A stretch of DNA of 64,000 nucleotides, taken from assembly GCF_013328345.1 (NCBI RefSeq), contig NZ_JABULX010000017.1, forward strand, positions 28,080 through 92,079, read 5' to 3'. Both the position numbers and the translations under genes were made by a program. The DNA comes from Marinifaba aquimaris (lineage in GTDB: Bacteria > Pseudomonadota > Gammaproteobacteria > Enterobacterales > Alteromonadaceae). The notes under the pieces are model-generated. The model was given only the letters and a program-made list of their open reading frames with translations. It did no database searches and was not told the origin of the DNA. This document shows positions 46,022 through 55,376 of this stretch, piece after piece; the first letter of the stretch is position 1, and each line of letters begins with the position of its first letter.

Positions 46022-47302
46022 ATGGCTGACAAGAAAGCCATCTTGACTATCGACGGAAATCAAGTAGAGCTACCAATTTATTCTGGTACGCTTGGCCAAG
46101 ATGTTATCGACATTCGCACTTTAGGCCAACACGGCCATTTCACATTTGACCCTGGCTTTTTAGCAACAGGTTCATGTGAATCAGAAATCACATTCATCGA
46201 TGGCGGTAAAGGTGTTTTATTACACCGTGGTTATCCAATTGATCAGCTAGCAACTCAAGCTGACTACTTAGAAACTTGTTACTTGTTATTCAACGGTGAA
46301 GCACCAAGCGAAGAAGAGTACAAAGAATTCGTATCCATCATCAAAAACCACACTATGGTTCACGAAGGTATTCACCAATTCTTCAACGGTTTCGACCGTG
46401 ATGCTCACCCAATGGCAATGTTAAATTCAGTTGTTGGCGCATTATCTTCTTTCTACCACAACGATTTAGACATCACTGACCCAGAGCAACGTCACCGTTG
46501 TGCAAACCGCTTAGTTGCTAAATTACCAACGATTGCGGCAATGTGTTACAAGTACAGCATCGGTCAACCTTTCGTATGTCCTAAGAACAGCTTAAACTAC
46601 TCAGAAAACTTCTTAAACATGATGTTCTCTGTACCAGCTGAAGACTATGAAATTAACCCTGCTGTTGCAAAAGCAATGGACCGTATCTTCACACTTCACG
46701 CTGACCACGAGCAAAACGCTTCAACGTCAACAGTACGTTTAGCGGGTTCTTCAGGTGCTAACCCTTATGCATGTATCGCTGCTGGTATTGCTTCATTATG
46801 GGGCCCTGCGCACGGTGGTGCTAACGAAGCATGTTTAAACATGTTAGAAGAAATCGGTACAGTTGATCGCATCGACGAATACGTTGCTAAAGCGAAAGAC
46901 AAAAACGACCCATTCCGTTTAATGGGCTTCGGTCACCGTGTATACAAAAACTTCGACCCTCGCGCTACAGTAATGCGTGAAACATGTCACGAAGTTTTAG
47001 AATCTTTAGGTATTAAAGATCCATTATTAGACGTGGCTATGCGTTTAGAGCAAATCGCTTTAGAAGACCCATACTTCGTTGAGAAGAAATTATACCCTAA
47101 CGTTGATTTCTACTCAGGTATCATCTTAAAAGCAATTGGTATCCCAACTAACATGTTCACAGTGATCTTCGCATTGTCTCGTACAATCGGCTGGATCTCT
47201 CACTGGAACGAAATGTTATCTCAACCAGGTGCTAAGATTGGTCGTCCTCGTCAGTTATACACTGGTCAAGACAAGCGTGAATTCCAACCAATCAAAAAAT
47301 AA
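46022..47302 (+). CDS. gltA: citrate synthase
   Basis: 426 residues, type II (hexameric, NADH-sensitive size class). Active-site regions [18 protein letters not shown] (His), [14 protein letters not shown] (His/Arg) and [17 protein letters not shown] (Asp) are intact. It condenses oxaloacetate and acetyl-CoA. Divergent from sdhCDAB, with AGGAG before the ATG and a strong terminator behind. Confidence 0.98.
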   Translation: MADKKAILTIDGNQVELPIYSGTLGQDVIDIRTLGQHGHFTFDPGFLATGSCESEITFIDGGKGVLLHRGYPIDQLATQADYLETCYLLFNGEAPSEEEYKEFVSIIKNHTMVHEGIHQFFNGFDRDAHPMAMLNSVVGALSSFYHNDLDITDPEQRHRCANRLVAKLPTIAAMCYKYSIGQPFVCPKNSLNYSENFLNMMFSVPAEDYEINPAVAKAMDRIFTLHADHEQNASTSTVRLAGSSGANPYACIAAGIASLWGPAHGGANEACLNMLEEIGTVDRIDEYVAKAKDKNDPFRLMGFGHRVYKNFDPRATVMRETCHEVLESLGIKDPLLDVAMRLEQIALEDPYFVEKKLYPNVDFYSGIILKAIGIPTNMFTVIFALSRTIGWISHWNEMLSQPGAKIGRPRQLYTGQDKREFQPIKK

Positions 47303-47322
47303 GACTTATCTTATTTAACTAA

Positions 47323-47347
47323 AAAGGCTCCTTTCGGAGCCTTTTTT
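47323..47347. terminator. bidirectional terminator between gltA and radA
   Basis: AAAGGCTCC/GGAGCCTTT stem with TTTC loop, T-run on the + side and A-run on the other, between converging genes. Confidence 0.93.
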
Positions 47348-47369
47348 TGTATCTGATACTACATTCAAT

Positions 47370-48731
47370 TTAAATTGACTCTATCGCTTCCGATAATTTG
47401 GTAACCGCGATAATCTCCATACCTTCAATTCCTCCTTTTGGCACGTTGGCTTTAGGTACAATCGCTTTTTTAAACCCGTGTTTAGCTGCTTCTTTTAAGC
47501 GCTCAACGCCATTGTTTACTGGTCTAATTTCGCCCGATAAACCCACTTCACCAAAGCTAATAAGTTCTTGCGGTAAAATTTGATTTCTAAAACTCGATAT
47601 TAAAGCGATCAGAAAAGCTAAATCCGCACCAGTTTCGACAACTTTTACCCCACCAACAACATTAACAAATACGTCTTGGTCACCCATTTGTATGCCGCAA
47701 TGTCGATGTAATACAGCCAACAACATAGCTAATCGAGTTTGATCTAAACCCACGGCTACACGTCGCGGGTTGCTTAACGCAGAATTATCAGCAAGTGCTT
47801 GAATTTCAACAAGTAATGGCCTTGACCCTTCCCATACCACCATCACAATGCTACCTGATGAAGCAGATTCAGCTTGCGCTAAGAAGATTGCTGAGGGGTT
47901 AGTGACTTCACGCATGCCTTTTTCAGTCATGGCAAAAACACCTAACTCATTAACCGCACCAAAGCGGTTTTTATGCCCTCTTAACGTGCGATACCGGCTA
48001 TCAGTGGAGCCATCTAATAAAATTGAGCAATCAATACAGTGCTCTAGCACTTTAGGGCCAGCGATAGAGCCGTCTTTTGTAACATGACCAACCATGAAAA
48101 TAGAGACATTATTCTGTTTAGCATATCGTGTTAAAAACGCCGCGCTTTCCCTAACTTGTGACACACTACCCGGTGCTGATTGAATGTCAGCCATATGCAT
48201 AACCTGAATCGAGTCGATGACCATAAGTTGTGGTTTAATTTGCTCGGCTAAATGACAAATGGTTTCAACATTGGTTTCAGACAATAATTTCAGTTGTTGC
48301 TTTGGTAAACCTAACCGCTCAGCACGCATAGCAACCTGCTGTAATGATTCTTCGCCTGTAACATAAAGTGCAGGCATAGTTTGAGCCAACTGACACATCA
48401 TTTGTAATAACAGAGTACTTTTACCCGCACCCGGTGAACCGCCAATAAGCACCGCAGAACCAGGAACAATACCGCCGCCTAAAACTCGATCAAATTCGCT
48501 TAAACCCGATGTAAACCTGGGTAACTCAGTTAACTCAATTGTCTCTAATGTCTCAATTTTAGATGTGGTTGCACCTGCATAGCCGGCAAACTTGGCATTT
48601 GTCGTTTTTGCAGGTGCCACTTTAAATTCAACCACACTATTCCAAGTATGACAGTCGCTGCACTGGCCTTGCCACTTTGAAAATTCAGCGCCACATTCAT
48701 TACAAACCCATGCAGTTTTTGCTTTTGCCAT
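47370..48731 (-). CDS. radA: DNA repair protein RadA
   Basis: 453 residues. N-terminal zinc finger (C10, C13, C24, C27 in CNECGAEFSKWQGQCSDC), RecA-like ATPase with Walker A GGSPGAGKST (97-106), the RadA-specific GHKNRFG motif, and a C-terminal Lon-type fold (GGVKVVETGADLAFLIAL, GEVGLSGEIRPV). It processes recombination intermediates by promoting branch migration. Monocistronic, converging on gltA. Confidence 0.97.
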   Translation of the reverse strand: MAKAKTAWVCNECGAEFSKWQGQCSDCHTWNSVVEFKVAPAKTTNAKFAGYAGATTSKIETLETIELTELPRFTSGLSEFDRVLGGGIVPGSAVLIGGSPGAGKSTLLLQMMCQLAQTMPALYVTGEESLQQVAMRAERLGLPKQQLKLLSETNVETICHLAEQIKPQLMVIDSIQVMHMADIQSAPGSVSQVRESAAFLTRYAKQNNVSIFMVGHVTKDGSIAGPKVLEHCIDCSILLDGSTDSRYRTLRGHKNRFGAVNELGVFAMTEKGMREVTNPSAIFLAQAESASSGSIVMVVWEGSRPLLVEIQALADNSALSNPRRVAVGLDQTRLAMLLAVLHRHCGIQMGDQDVFVNVVGGVKVVETGADLAFLIALISSFRNQILPQELISFGEVGLSGEIRPVNNGVERLKEAAKHGFKKAIVPKANVPKGGIEGMEIIAVTKLSEAIESI

Positions 48732-48872
48732 TTAAAAACACCTTAAATTCGATGAAACAACTACTTAATCCTAACTTGTTGCTTTAACCTGCAATAAATT
48801 ATGGCTAAACTTGTTTTATGATACGTCGATAAACAATTGATACGAATTATAATTTTTTTATTAACTTAGTCT

Positions 48873-51389
48873 ATGTCTGTAAAAACTGATCCAGCTTTAG
48901 CTGAATACAAATCTATCATAGAACAGCTAAAACCAGTTGTTGGTCAGCCTGACTTTGGTCAGGTGCTTGATTCAGTTGCCCACCATGTTCCAAAACCCAA
49001 ACGCTTCTTAATCAAAATGGAACTCAACAGACTTGCTGCCCCTTGTAACCGACGCATTGATTTACGTGGTCATGTAGAGGGTGAAATCAAAGAATTTGAA
49101 TTTGACGGTACCGTCCACTATTTAGATGACGTCGCTATTGGTATTTTTGAAAAAGGGTTAAAACGCTTCGGCGGCAAATATACCACGGGCATTTTTGAAG
49201 ACGTTCAAAACGCAGAAAACAACTTCCGAGTCATGCATCAAAAGCAAACTGAAAAAATGATGCAAGAGAAGGAAGATGCTTCAGATATTAGTAAGCAAAG
49301 TGCCGGGGTTAAAACAAACTACCCCGCTGATGCGGTTATTTTCGGCAATCGCGGTTTTCGCCAAGAAGAACGAATGATTTATTCGATGACCATAGATGTC
49401 GAGTTTGAAAACGGCCAACATGTTAGAGCCGTGACAACAGATTTGTCGGTCAGCGGCTGCAAAATCAAACTACCAAGAAATTATAAAGCGATTAAAGGTC
49501 AAACTATCCGTGTTAATTACACAGGACTCGAAGAGGAGTTTTCTCTTGGTTTAGAAGAGCCCGTGAGTTATGAAATAGTAGGAATAGATGAAAAGCTTGG
49601 CCATCTATATCCCCGCTGTAGACGAATTGAATCAGATAAAACCGCAAGCTTTGACAAGTTTCTTGACCGGTTTATTAACGGTAATAAGCGTCGTTATAAA
49701 TTAAATTTAGATAACACAGTTGAAGCAGTTGTCACTAAAGGCTACGAGCAATATTACTTACCAAGAACAACAAGTTTGCCCATATTCATTAAAGAAAATG
49801 ACAAAGGCATTCTTTACCCGGCCTACATGCTCAGTAATGAAAATAATAACGAGATCGCCAGACAGTGGTTAGATGAAGAAAATAATAACCAGCTGGCCAG
49901 TTTATTGAGCCCTAGAAGATTAAATAACCTATTAAAAAAACCGGGGCGAGTCAAAGAAACACTCGTTTATGGTTTTACTCACATTGCCAAAAGCAAGGTC
50001 TATTTTTATTCAGCTACAATAGATGAGCTCAATAAAAACGAAGAAGTTAAGACGATGTTTTTGAGTTTTGGCGCCAGTAAATCTCACTGGTTTGTATATA
50101 AAGTCCAGTTAACAGACTGTCATGGTGAGTTGGCTCATATCCCGCTAACACTGCCAAACTCTGCAAGTGAAGATGCAGAGAAACTCAATAAGCCTCCGTC
50201 GACTCGTGTTCAAAGAGCTGTAAAAGCAATTCGGTATATCGCCACGGTTACCGAATTATCGGATGAGAAAAACAAAACGATTTACAGTGATTTACCTTTG
50301 GATATGTCCAAAGCAAATTTACTCAAACCTTTTGGCCATAAACGCACTCGATTAAAAATTGAAGATGTCTCGGTTAAGTTTGTAAATCTGCGTTCAGAGA
50401 CGCGTTTCATTTACCGTTCAGCAGTCGAAGTATCTGGTGATTTATTTGATGAGCCAGGTGCGACTCGGGACTTTTCAACTAAGGGCATGCAAATAGAATT
50501 CAACGAGCCCGTTGAAGTTGAAGAACAAGAAATCATTCAAGTAGCCCTACCCGATCTGCAAAAAATCACTAAAAAATACAAGTTAAAAAACTTAGCTTAC
50601 GAAGTGGTTGGTTTTAATAAAGCAAAAACCATCATTAATTTAAAAATATATGAGGGTGATACCAGTACGCATGTTGGTAAAGCCTTTTTCAACGAATTAA
50701 TAGAAAACAACCGAGCTAAATTAAAAGCGGCGATGGAGCACAGCCATAGCATTCCAGGATTAGCTGAAGCATTGAGAAATATCTTTGTGCAACGGATGCC
50801 AAACGTCGGTATTTATATGCATAAAGAAGGTATTCGCTACGAAATGAATACGATTGGGCATTCGCCACTACCTAATAAATTTGTTGATATTATGCATCAA
50901 GCAGAGGGCGAAAAAGACTTTAATCTATACCCGCTTTTGCACAACAATTACTTGCAAGATGTGTTTATAACGAGCTTGCGCAAAATGCAAAGGCATCACA
51001 AACCGGTCATTCATGATTTTTTTATTAAGTACCGACCAAATGAAACTGAACTCACCGAGCAATTTGAAGTTAAATTAGCCGACAAATTCAGAAACCCTGC
51101 TGCTCAAAAAATCTTTGTACAAAAGGCCAGCCAGAAAGAAAGTCTGTTTTTTGCAGTGCGTTTATATTTCTCTCGGACAGGTCGACCAGATACGGACTTT
51201 ATCGCTAAAGAGCTGGCTTATGTCAGCCAATACGCAATGCACAAGGCAAAAGTTTTAGAGGAAGAACTATGGAGTGTAGCAGGCGTCGTGGATGTAATTG
51301 ATATTTCCGAGGAATATCTTACTCGACTTGGCTTTGCTAATGATGCTTATCACAAGCAGTTGGTCAAAAGGCATAAAATGATAAAATAA
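48873..51389 (+). CDS. large protein with two PilZ domains
   Basis: 838 residues, no signal or membrane segment. The first PilZ domain is near 160-260 (RQEER 163-167 and TDLSVSGCKI 189-198). The second is near 500-600 (RSETR 507-511 and RDFSTKGM 532-539). Both keep the RxxxR and D/NxSxxG signature that binds cyclic di-GMP. The remaining 500 residues are helical/mixed and carry no known domain. A PilZ gene between radA and serB is a familiar arrangement in Alteromonadales. Probably a c-di-GMP effector; target unknown. Confidence 0.85.
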   Translation: MSVKTDPALAEYKSIIEQLKPVVGQPDFGQVLDSVAHHVPKPKRFLIKMELNRLAAPCNRRIDLRGHVEGEIKEFEFDGTVHYLDDVAIGIFEKGLKRFGGKYTTGIFEDVQNAENNFRVMHQKQTEKMMQEKEDASDISKQSAGVKTNYPADAVIFGNRGFRQEERMIYSMTIDVEFENGQHVRAVTTDLSVSGCKIKLPRNYKAIKGQTIRVNYTGLEEEFSLGLEEPVSYEIVGIDEKLGHLYPRCRRIESDKTASFDKFLDRFINGNKRRYKLNLDNTVEAVVTKGYEQYYLPRTTSLPIFIKENDKGILYPAYMLSNENNNEIARQWLDEENNNQLASLLSPRRLNNLLKKPGRVKETLVYGFTHIAKSKVYFYSATIDELNKNEEVKTMFLSFGASKSHWFVYKVQLTDCHGELAHIPLTLPNSASEDAEKLNKPPSTRVQRAVKAIRYIATVTELSDEKNKTIYSDLPLDMSKANLLKPFGHKRTRLKIEDVSVKFVNLRSETRFIYRSAVEVSGDLFDEPGATRDFSTKGMQIEFNEPVEVEEQEIIQVALPDLQKITKKYKLKNLAYEVVGFNKAKTIINLKIYEGDTSTHVGKAFFNELIENNRAKLKAAMEHSHSIPGLAEALRNIFVQRMPNVGIYMHKEGIRYEMNTIGHSPLPNKFVDIMHQAEGEKDFNLYPLLHNNYLQDVFITSLRKMQRHHKPVIHDFFIKYRPNETELTEQFEVKLADKFRNPAAQKIFVQKASQKESLFFAVRLYFSRTGRPDTDFIAKELAYVSQYAMHKAKVLEEELWSVAGVVDVIDISEEYLTRLGFANDAYHKQLVKRHKMIK

Positions 51390-51415
51390 CAGGGCTGACT
51401 AAAACCAGCCCTGTT
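51388..51415. terminator. bidirectional terminator between PilZ gene and serB
   Basis: AACAGGGCTG/CAGCCCTGTT stem, loop of 8 nt, beginning at the stop codon of the PilZ gene. Confidence 0.85.
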
Positions 51416-51422
51416 TGATTGC

Positions 51423-52457
51423 TTATCTGTCTAAAATAGCCAGTAATGCATCGAGGCCATGTGTGTTAATTGCTACATCGGCTTTTTCTTGAACTAACGG
51501 CTTAGCTTCAAAAGCCACACCTAAATTTGCCGCATTCATCATCACTAGGTCATTTGCACCATCCCCCATAGCAACGGTTTGCGACATCTCAATACCAAAC
51601 TCTTTGGCAAGCTTCTCTAATGTATCTGCTTTGACTTGTGCATCAACGATACCGCCTAAAACTTGGCCTGTTAATTTGCCATCTTTGATTTCAAGTGTAT
51701 TGGCTACCGAAGCATCTAGACCTAAATCGTCCTTAAGCTGGTCTGCAAAATAAGTAAAACCACCCGAGGCGATAGCAACTCGCCAGTCGTGCTGCTTTAA
51801 TACTTTAACTAAACGCTCTAAACCGTGCATAAGTGGTAGGTTACTTCTGACTTGAGCAATAATACTTTCATCAGCATTTTTTAGTGTTGCAACACGGCCA
51901 CGAAGGCTCTCGGCAAAATCTAGCTTACCTTGCATCGCAAGTTCTGTTACTTCTGCAACTTCTTCACCAACACCGGCTAACTTAGCAATCTCATCGATAC
52001 ATTCGATTTTAATGGTGGTGGAGTCCATATCCATCAACAATAAACCAGGTTGCTTTAATGTCGGACGAGCCGCTAAATGCCAAACTTCTTTGCCGTGTTC
52101 TTGTGCCCATGTTTTAGCTTGGTTTAACACCTCATCGCTGATCTCAGAATCCAATAACCATCTAAGCGCAATGTCTTTCCCTTCATCTAGAGCAGGTACA
52201 ATCTCTACAGCACTATTGAGTACTTGGGCATGGGCAAGCATATCACTAATATCACTGAACTCAGCCTGGCTAAAAGTGCTGCCATAAACAGTTAAGCTCG
52301 GCTTTGTTGATTGTTCAGCTTGGAGGTAATGAACAGGGTTAGTTGAAGAAAGGTGAATAGCTTGGCCTTGAGTTAGTTCAAATTCAGCAACATAAGGAGA
52401 AGCAATATGATCAGCATCTTGTACTGCTGATAAATCAAAGATTGAAAATTCAGACAC
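51423..52457 (-). CDS. serB: phosphoserine phosphatase
   Basis: About 344 residues from a GTG at 52457. The frame is open to a TTG at 52499, but a good -10 hexamer lies inside that extension. An N-terminal ACT-like region precedes the HAD domain: LLMDMDSTTIKIECIDEIA (nucleophile Asp), the Ser-containing IASGGFTYFAD, a Lys, and MGDGANDLVMM. It dephosphorylates 3-phosphoserine in the last step of serine synthesis. Divergent from ytjB, as in enterics. Start site is moderately certain. Confidence 0.94.
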   Translation of the reverse strand: MSEFSIFDLSAVQDADHIASPYVAEFELTQGQAIHLSSTNPVHYLQAEQSTKPSLTVYGSTFSQAEFSDISDMLAHAQVLNSAVEIVPALDEGKDIALRWLLDSEISDEVLNQAKTWAQEHGKEVWHLAARPTLKQPGLLLMDMDSTTIKIECIDEIAKLAGVGEEVAEVTELAMQGKLDFAESLRGRVATLKNADESIIAQVRSNLPLMHGLERLVKVLKQHDWRVAIASGGFTYFADQLKDDLGLDASVANTLEIKDGKLTGQVLGGIVDAQVKADTLEKLAKEFGIEMSQTVAMGDGANDLVMMNAANLGVAFEAKPLVQEKADVAINTHGLDALLAILDR

Positions 52458-52488
52458 GGAGGGTTCTCGTAAAAACTTAATTGGCACT

Positions 52489-52516
52489 ATTATAACCAAT
52501 ACGAGGCAATAACCAA
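52489..52516 (-). promoter_or_regulatory. serB promoter
   Basis: On the - strand, TTGGTT (52511-52516) and TATAAT (52489-52494) with a 16-bp spacer, about 32 bp before the proposed GTG. Confidence 0.6.
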
Positions 52517-52636
52517 TGGTGAAAATTACAAATCATTTAAGGATTTAGCCTGTCTTTTTTACTTTTGCTAGCTGGTTTGGTAAAGATAAAAAAGTTAATA
52601 TAATTAGGTTAGTAACAAAGGCAAAGCTGAATAACT

Positions 52637-53383
52637 GTGCAAAATAGACTTGAAGAGTTAGAACAGAAGATATCAACACGAGATACTCGATGGATCTATC
52701 GGAAGTTTGCCCAAATTGGTTTGGCAATCAGCTTATCAGTCATGTTAATCGCCATGTGGCACACCTCGACCCAGAGCGGTGCTGAGAAATTTGAACAGCA
52801 TGCTTATTTGCTCGTGAGGCATATTGTCAAACAAGCCCTACCAAGTACAGCTGAGTCGATAAAAAAACAGCAAAGCCAATCACTTACCCATATTATTGAG
52901 CATTTAAGCCACTCTGATTTTATTCTTGATGCGACAGTCTACTCAGCAAAAGGCGAAGTATTGGTCGAAACCAAAAACTCGCTTCCTCTGACTCAAGCAC
53001 TTGGCCTCGATAGTGAACAAACTAAACTGTCGATTAACAAGCATATTAAAAAAGAAGAAAAAGCTGAACCTATCGTTACTGCTAACCCGCCAAGTGCTGC
53101 TAACTCAGAAACTTTGCTTGAAGAAAGTCAAAATGCGTCACCTCTGACAACACCACTTAGTTTGATAAAACCAGCTGCCAAAATAGAGACCAGTTTGTTT
53201 CCGATTGTTGAAGATGTAGTTAGCGATGGAAAAACAATAGGCTATATTCGAGTCACTTTTGATTATGACCAAGTGCAGCAACAAGCGAAATCTTTTCAGG
53301 AAGATTACAGTGAACTGACCAAATTAATGATTTTGATCAGTGGACTGATTGGTTTTCTGGTTGCTCGTGCATTCAGCAAATAA
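52637..53383 (+). CDS. YtjB/Smp family membrane protein
   Basis: 248 residues, GTG start. A cytoplasmic N-tail (ELEQKISTRDTRWIYRKF), TM about 26-42, a periplasmic domain with a variable Ala/Pro/Ser-rich insert, and a second TM near the C-terminus (LTKLMILISGLIGFLVARAF). Length and position beside serB match the Smp/YtjB (AhpA) family of two-TM inner-membrane proteins, whose function is unsettled. Confidence 0.82.
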   Translation: MQNRLEELEQKISTRDTRWIYRKFAQIGLAISLSVMLIAMWHTSTQSGAEKFEQHAYLLVRHIVKQALPSTAESIKKQQSQSLTHIIEHLSHSDFILDATVYSAKGEVLVETKNSLPLTQALGLDSEQTKLSINKHIKKEEKAEPIVTANPPSAANSETLLEESQNASPLTTPLSLIKPAAKIETSLFPIVEDVVSDGKTIGYIRVTFDYDQVQQQAKSFQEDYSELTKLMILISGLIGFLVARAFSK

Positions 53384-53403
53384 CAAACAGGCTTTAAACG
53401 TTC

Positions 53404-53985
53404 TTATTTAAATTGTTTTAACTTAGTTAAAGAAAGCTTGTCTGCAAACTTTTTCAATTCTGAACGAGAAACTTGGTAACCTTCTAAAGACACGACATAT
53501 TTGTCAGCAACAACAAAATCAAGCTGACCATTTTTGTGGTAATCATCAAATGCGATGGCACCTCTATTTCCGTTCACTACCGTCATTTGGCTGTTGCGGT
53601 TTTTGATTAATAGCGGGTTGGCTAACATAGCTAGCATCTTTTGTGATTGCGGGCTGTCTGATTGTAAGGTTAATTTAATATTGGCATCTTCTTTGTAGTA
53701 ATAGCGCTCAATATTGACACTACCACCATACATCAACGATTGAGCATAGTTATACTCAACCTCATCCGCTGTCCAGCCGGCGATTTTACTCGGTAAAATT
53801 TTTGCTAGTTTTTGAGACTTTTCTTGATTAGCCAGTTGCAATGCCATCGATAGGTTTTCAACGGTAGCCGAGTAATTTTTGCCATTATAATCTGACAGTG
53901 CAGCTTGAATGATTTCAGCAACTGAATCAGCACGTGCTGAGGTAGAGAGAAGTGTTAAGCCTAGAATAAGTGCGCTTTTGTACAT
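53404..53985 (-). CDS. hypothetical periplasmic protein
   Basis: 193 residues with a signal peptide (MYKSALILGLTLLSTSARA). A helical first part (SVAEIIQAALSDYNGKNYSATVENLSMALQLANQ) resembles one TPR-like hairpin, followed by a beta-rich domain (YYYKEDANIKLTLQSDS, GNRGAIAFDDYHKNGQLDFVVADKYVVSLEG). The family is common beside serB/ytjB in this order but has no assigned function. Converges on ytjB. Confidence 0.78.
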   Translation of the reverse strand: MYKSALILGLTLLSTSARADSVAEIIQAALSDYNGKNYSATVENLSMALQLANQEKSQKLAKILPSKIAGWTADEVEYNYAQSLMYGGSVNIERYYYKEDANIKLTLQSDSPQSQKMLAMLANPLLIKNRNSQMTVVNGNRGAIAFDDYHKNGQLDFVVADKYVVSLEGYQVSRSELKKFADKLSLTKLKQFK

Positions 53986-54125
53986 CCATGTCTCCTGCTC
54001 AATCCTATGTGAGCTCGTTTATTATCAAAAATTAATAATTAGAAGACCTTAAATAATACGCCGAAATACTGGTCTGTCCACCAGAACCATATAAAAAGGT
54101 TAACAATTTGTGAACCAGTTAACAA

Positions 54126-54154
54126 AAAAGCCAACTGCAAGTGTTGGCTTTTTT
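54126..54154 (-). terminator. terminator of the bacterioferritin operon
   Basis: AAAAGCCAAC/GTTGGCTTTT stem with a 7-nt loop, A-run and T-run on either side, 20 bp past the stop at 54174. Confidence 0.88.
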
Positions 54155-54173
54155 ATTGGAAAATGGAAACGTT

Positions 54174-54641
54174 TTAAAGTTGAGATTGTAAGTAGTTAGG
54201 TAAGCCCAACATTTTAATCAGTCTCAGCTGCTGTTCTAACCAATAAGCATGGTCATTTTCTGTTTCTTCAATAAGCGTCATTAACATATCGCGACTGACA
54301 TAGTCTTGCTCAGTTTCGCAAAGCGCTATTGTCTCTTTCAATAATGCATCAACGGCATATTCAACACGTAGGTCACTTTCTAACATTGAAGGTACATCGT
54401 TACCTATGACTAAGCCATCACGCGTGACCATATCCGGAGTGCCCTCTAAGAACAAGATGCGCTCAATCAATAACGAAGCGTGCTCACGCTCGTCGTCTGA
54501 TTCATGCGAAATACGCTCGTGTAACTTTTTTAAACCCCAATCTTCGTACATGCGAGAGTGGATGAAATATTGGTCCATTGCCGATAATTCATTTGCTAAA
54601 AGCTTGTTTAGCGCATCAATAACTTTTTGACTACCTTTCAT
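54174..54641 (-). CDS. bfr: bacterioferritin subunit, ferroxidase-competent, without haem Met
   Basis: 155 residues. Compared with Escherichia Bfr it keeps the di-iron ligands E18, E51, H54, E94 and the C-terminal ExxH (E128/H131, shifted by one), plus Y25. Position 52, the axial Met that binds haem, is Arg. It should oxidise and store iron but not ligate haem itself. Encoded 2 bp behind a second subunit that has the reverse pattern, as in heteropolymeric bacterioferritins of several genera. Confidence 0.93.
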   Translation of the reverse strand: MKGSQKVIDALNKLLANELSAMDQYFIHSRMYEDWGLKKLHERISHESDDEREHASLLIERILFLEGTPDMVTRDGLVIGNDVPSMLESDLRVEYAVDALLKETIALCETEQDYVSRDMLMTLIEETENDHAYWLEQQLRLIKMLGLPNYLQSQL

Positions 54642-54643
54642 AA

Positions 54644-55117
54644 TTAATCTCCTTCAACTTGAGCTTGAAGGTAATTTTCAATACCCATGTTTTCGATTTG
54701 GTAAGCTTGAGTTTCAAGCCAGTCTAAGTGTTCTTCTTCGTACTTTAAGATATCTTCAAGTAACTCACGAGAAACATAATCTTGAGCCGTTTCACACTCG
54801 GCAATAGCACGACGAAGTAAAGGAAGTTGTTCAATTTGGAAGTCGGTATCACACTGCAGCATCTCTTCTGTGTGCTCACCAATTTTTAAAGTGCCAAGGC
54901 GTTGTAAGTTAGGTAAACCTTCCAAGAATAAAATGCGCTCGATTAACTCATCAGCTTGTTTCATGTCTTTAATCGATTTTTTGTAGCACTTTTCATTTAA
55001 TTCTTCTAAGCCCCAATTTTTGTACATGCGTGCATGTAAAAAATATTGGTTGATAGATGTCAGTTCAGAAGTCAGCACTTCGTTAAGTAAAACAATTAGT
55101 TGGCTATCTGTTTTCAT
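54644..55117 (-). CDS. bfr: bacterioferritin subunit, haem-binding, ferroxidase-deficient
   Basis: 157 residues. Haem-ligand Met52 is present (KDMKQAD), but three ferroxidase ligands are changed: E51 to D, H54 to Q, E94 to Q. E18, Y25, E127 and H130 remain. Such a subunit would supply haem for iron release within a mixed 24-mer with the neighbouring subunit. First gene of the pair; a Fur-box-like site lies about 120 bp upstream. Confidence 0.93.
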   Translation of the reverse strand: MKTDSQLIVLLNEVLTSELTSINQYFLHARMYKNWGLEELNEKCYKKSIKDMKQADELIERILFLEGLPNLQRLGTLKIGEHTEEMLQCDTDFQIEQLPLLRRAIAECETAQDYVSRELLEDILKYEEEHLDWLETQAYQIENMGIENYLQAQVEGD

Positions 55118-55235
55118 GGCCTTAAGTCCAAGTTGAGTAGTTATAGGAATAACGAATTATTCAAAAGTAGTTAAAGCTTAGTTGCTACCGTCAAAAAAAT
55201 CAAATTTTTTCTTTATTTTCAACAACTTAAATAAT

Positions 55236-55254
55236 AATAACAATTATCATTAAG
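55236..55254. promoter_or_regulatory. Fur-box-like site upstream of the bacterioferritin genes
   Basis: On the - strand, CTTAATGATAATTGTTATT matches the 19-bp Fur consensus at 14 positions, including TAATGATAAT. It lies 119 bp before the start at 55117. Whether it represses or activates cannot be told. Confidence 0.55.
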
Positions 55255-55376
55255 AACACCCTTATCAGTATTGTTTGTATAATAAATAACCAAAACTACA
55301 GTTTAGATTGAAACTGGCTCACTAGATGCAATAAAATAAAAATTCATAACAAGTTAATAATTATTAGTGAACGTAT

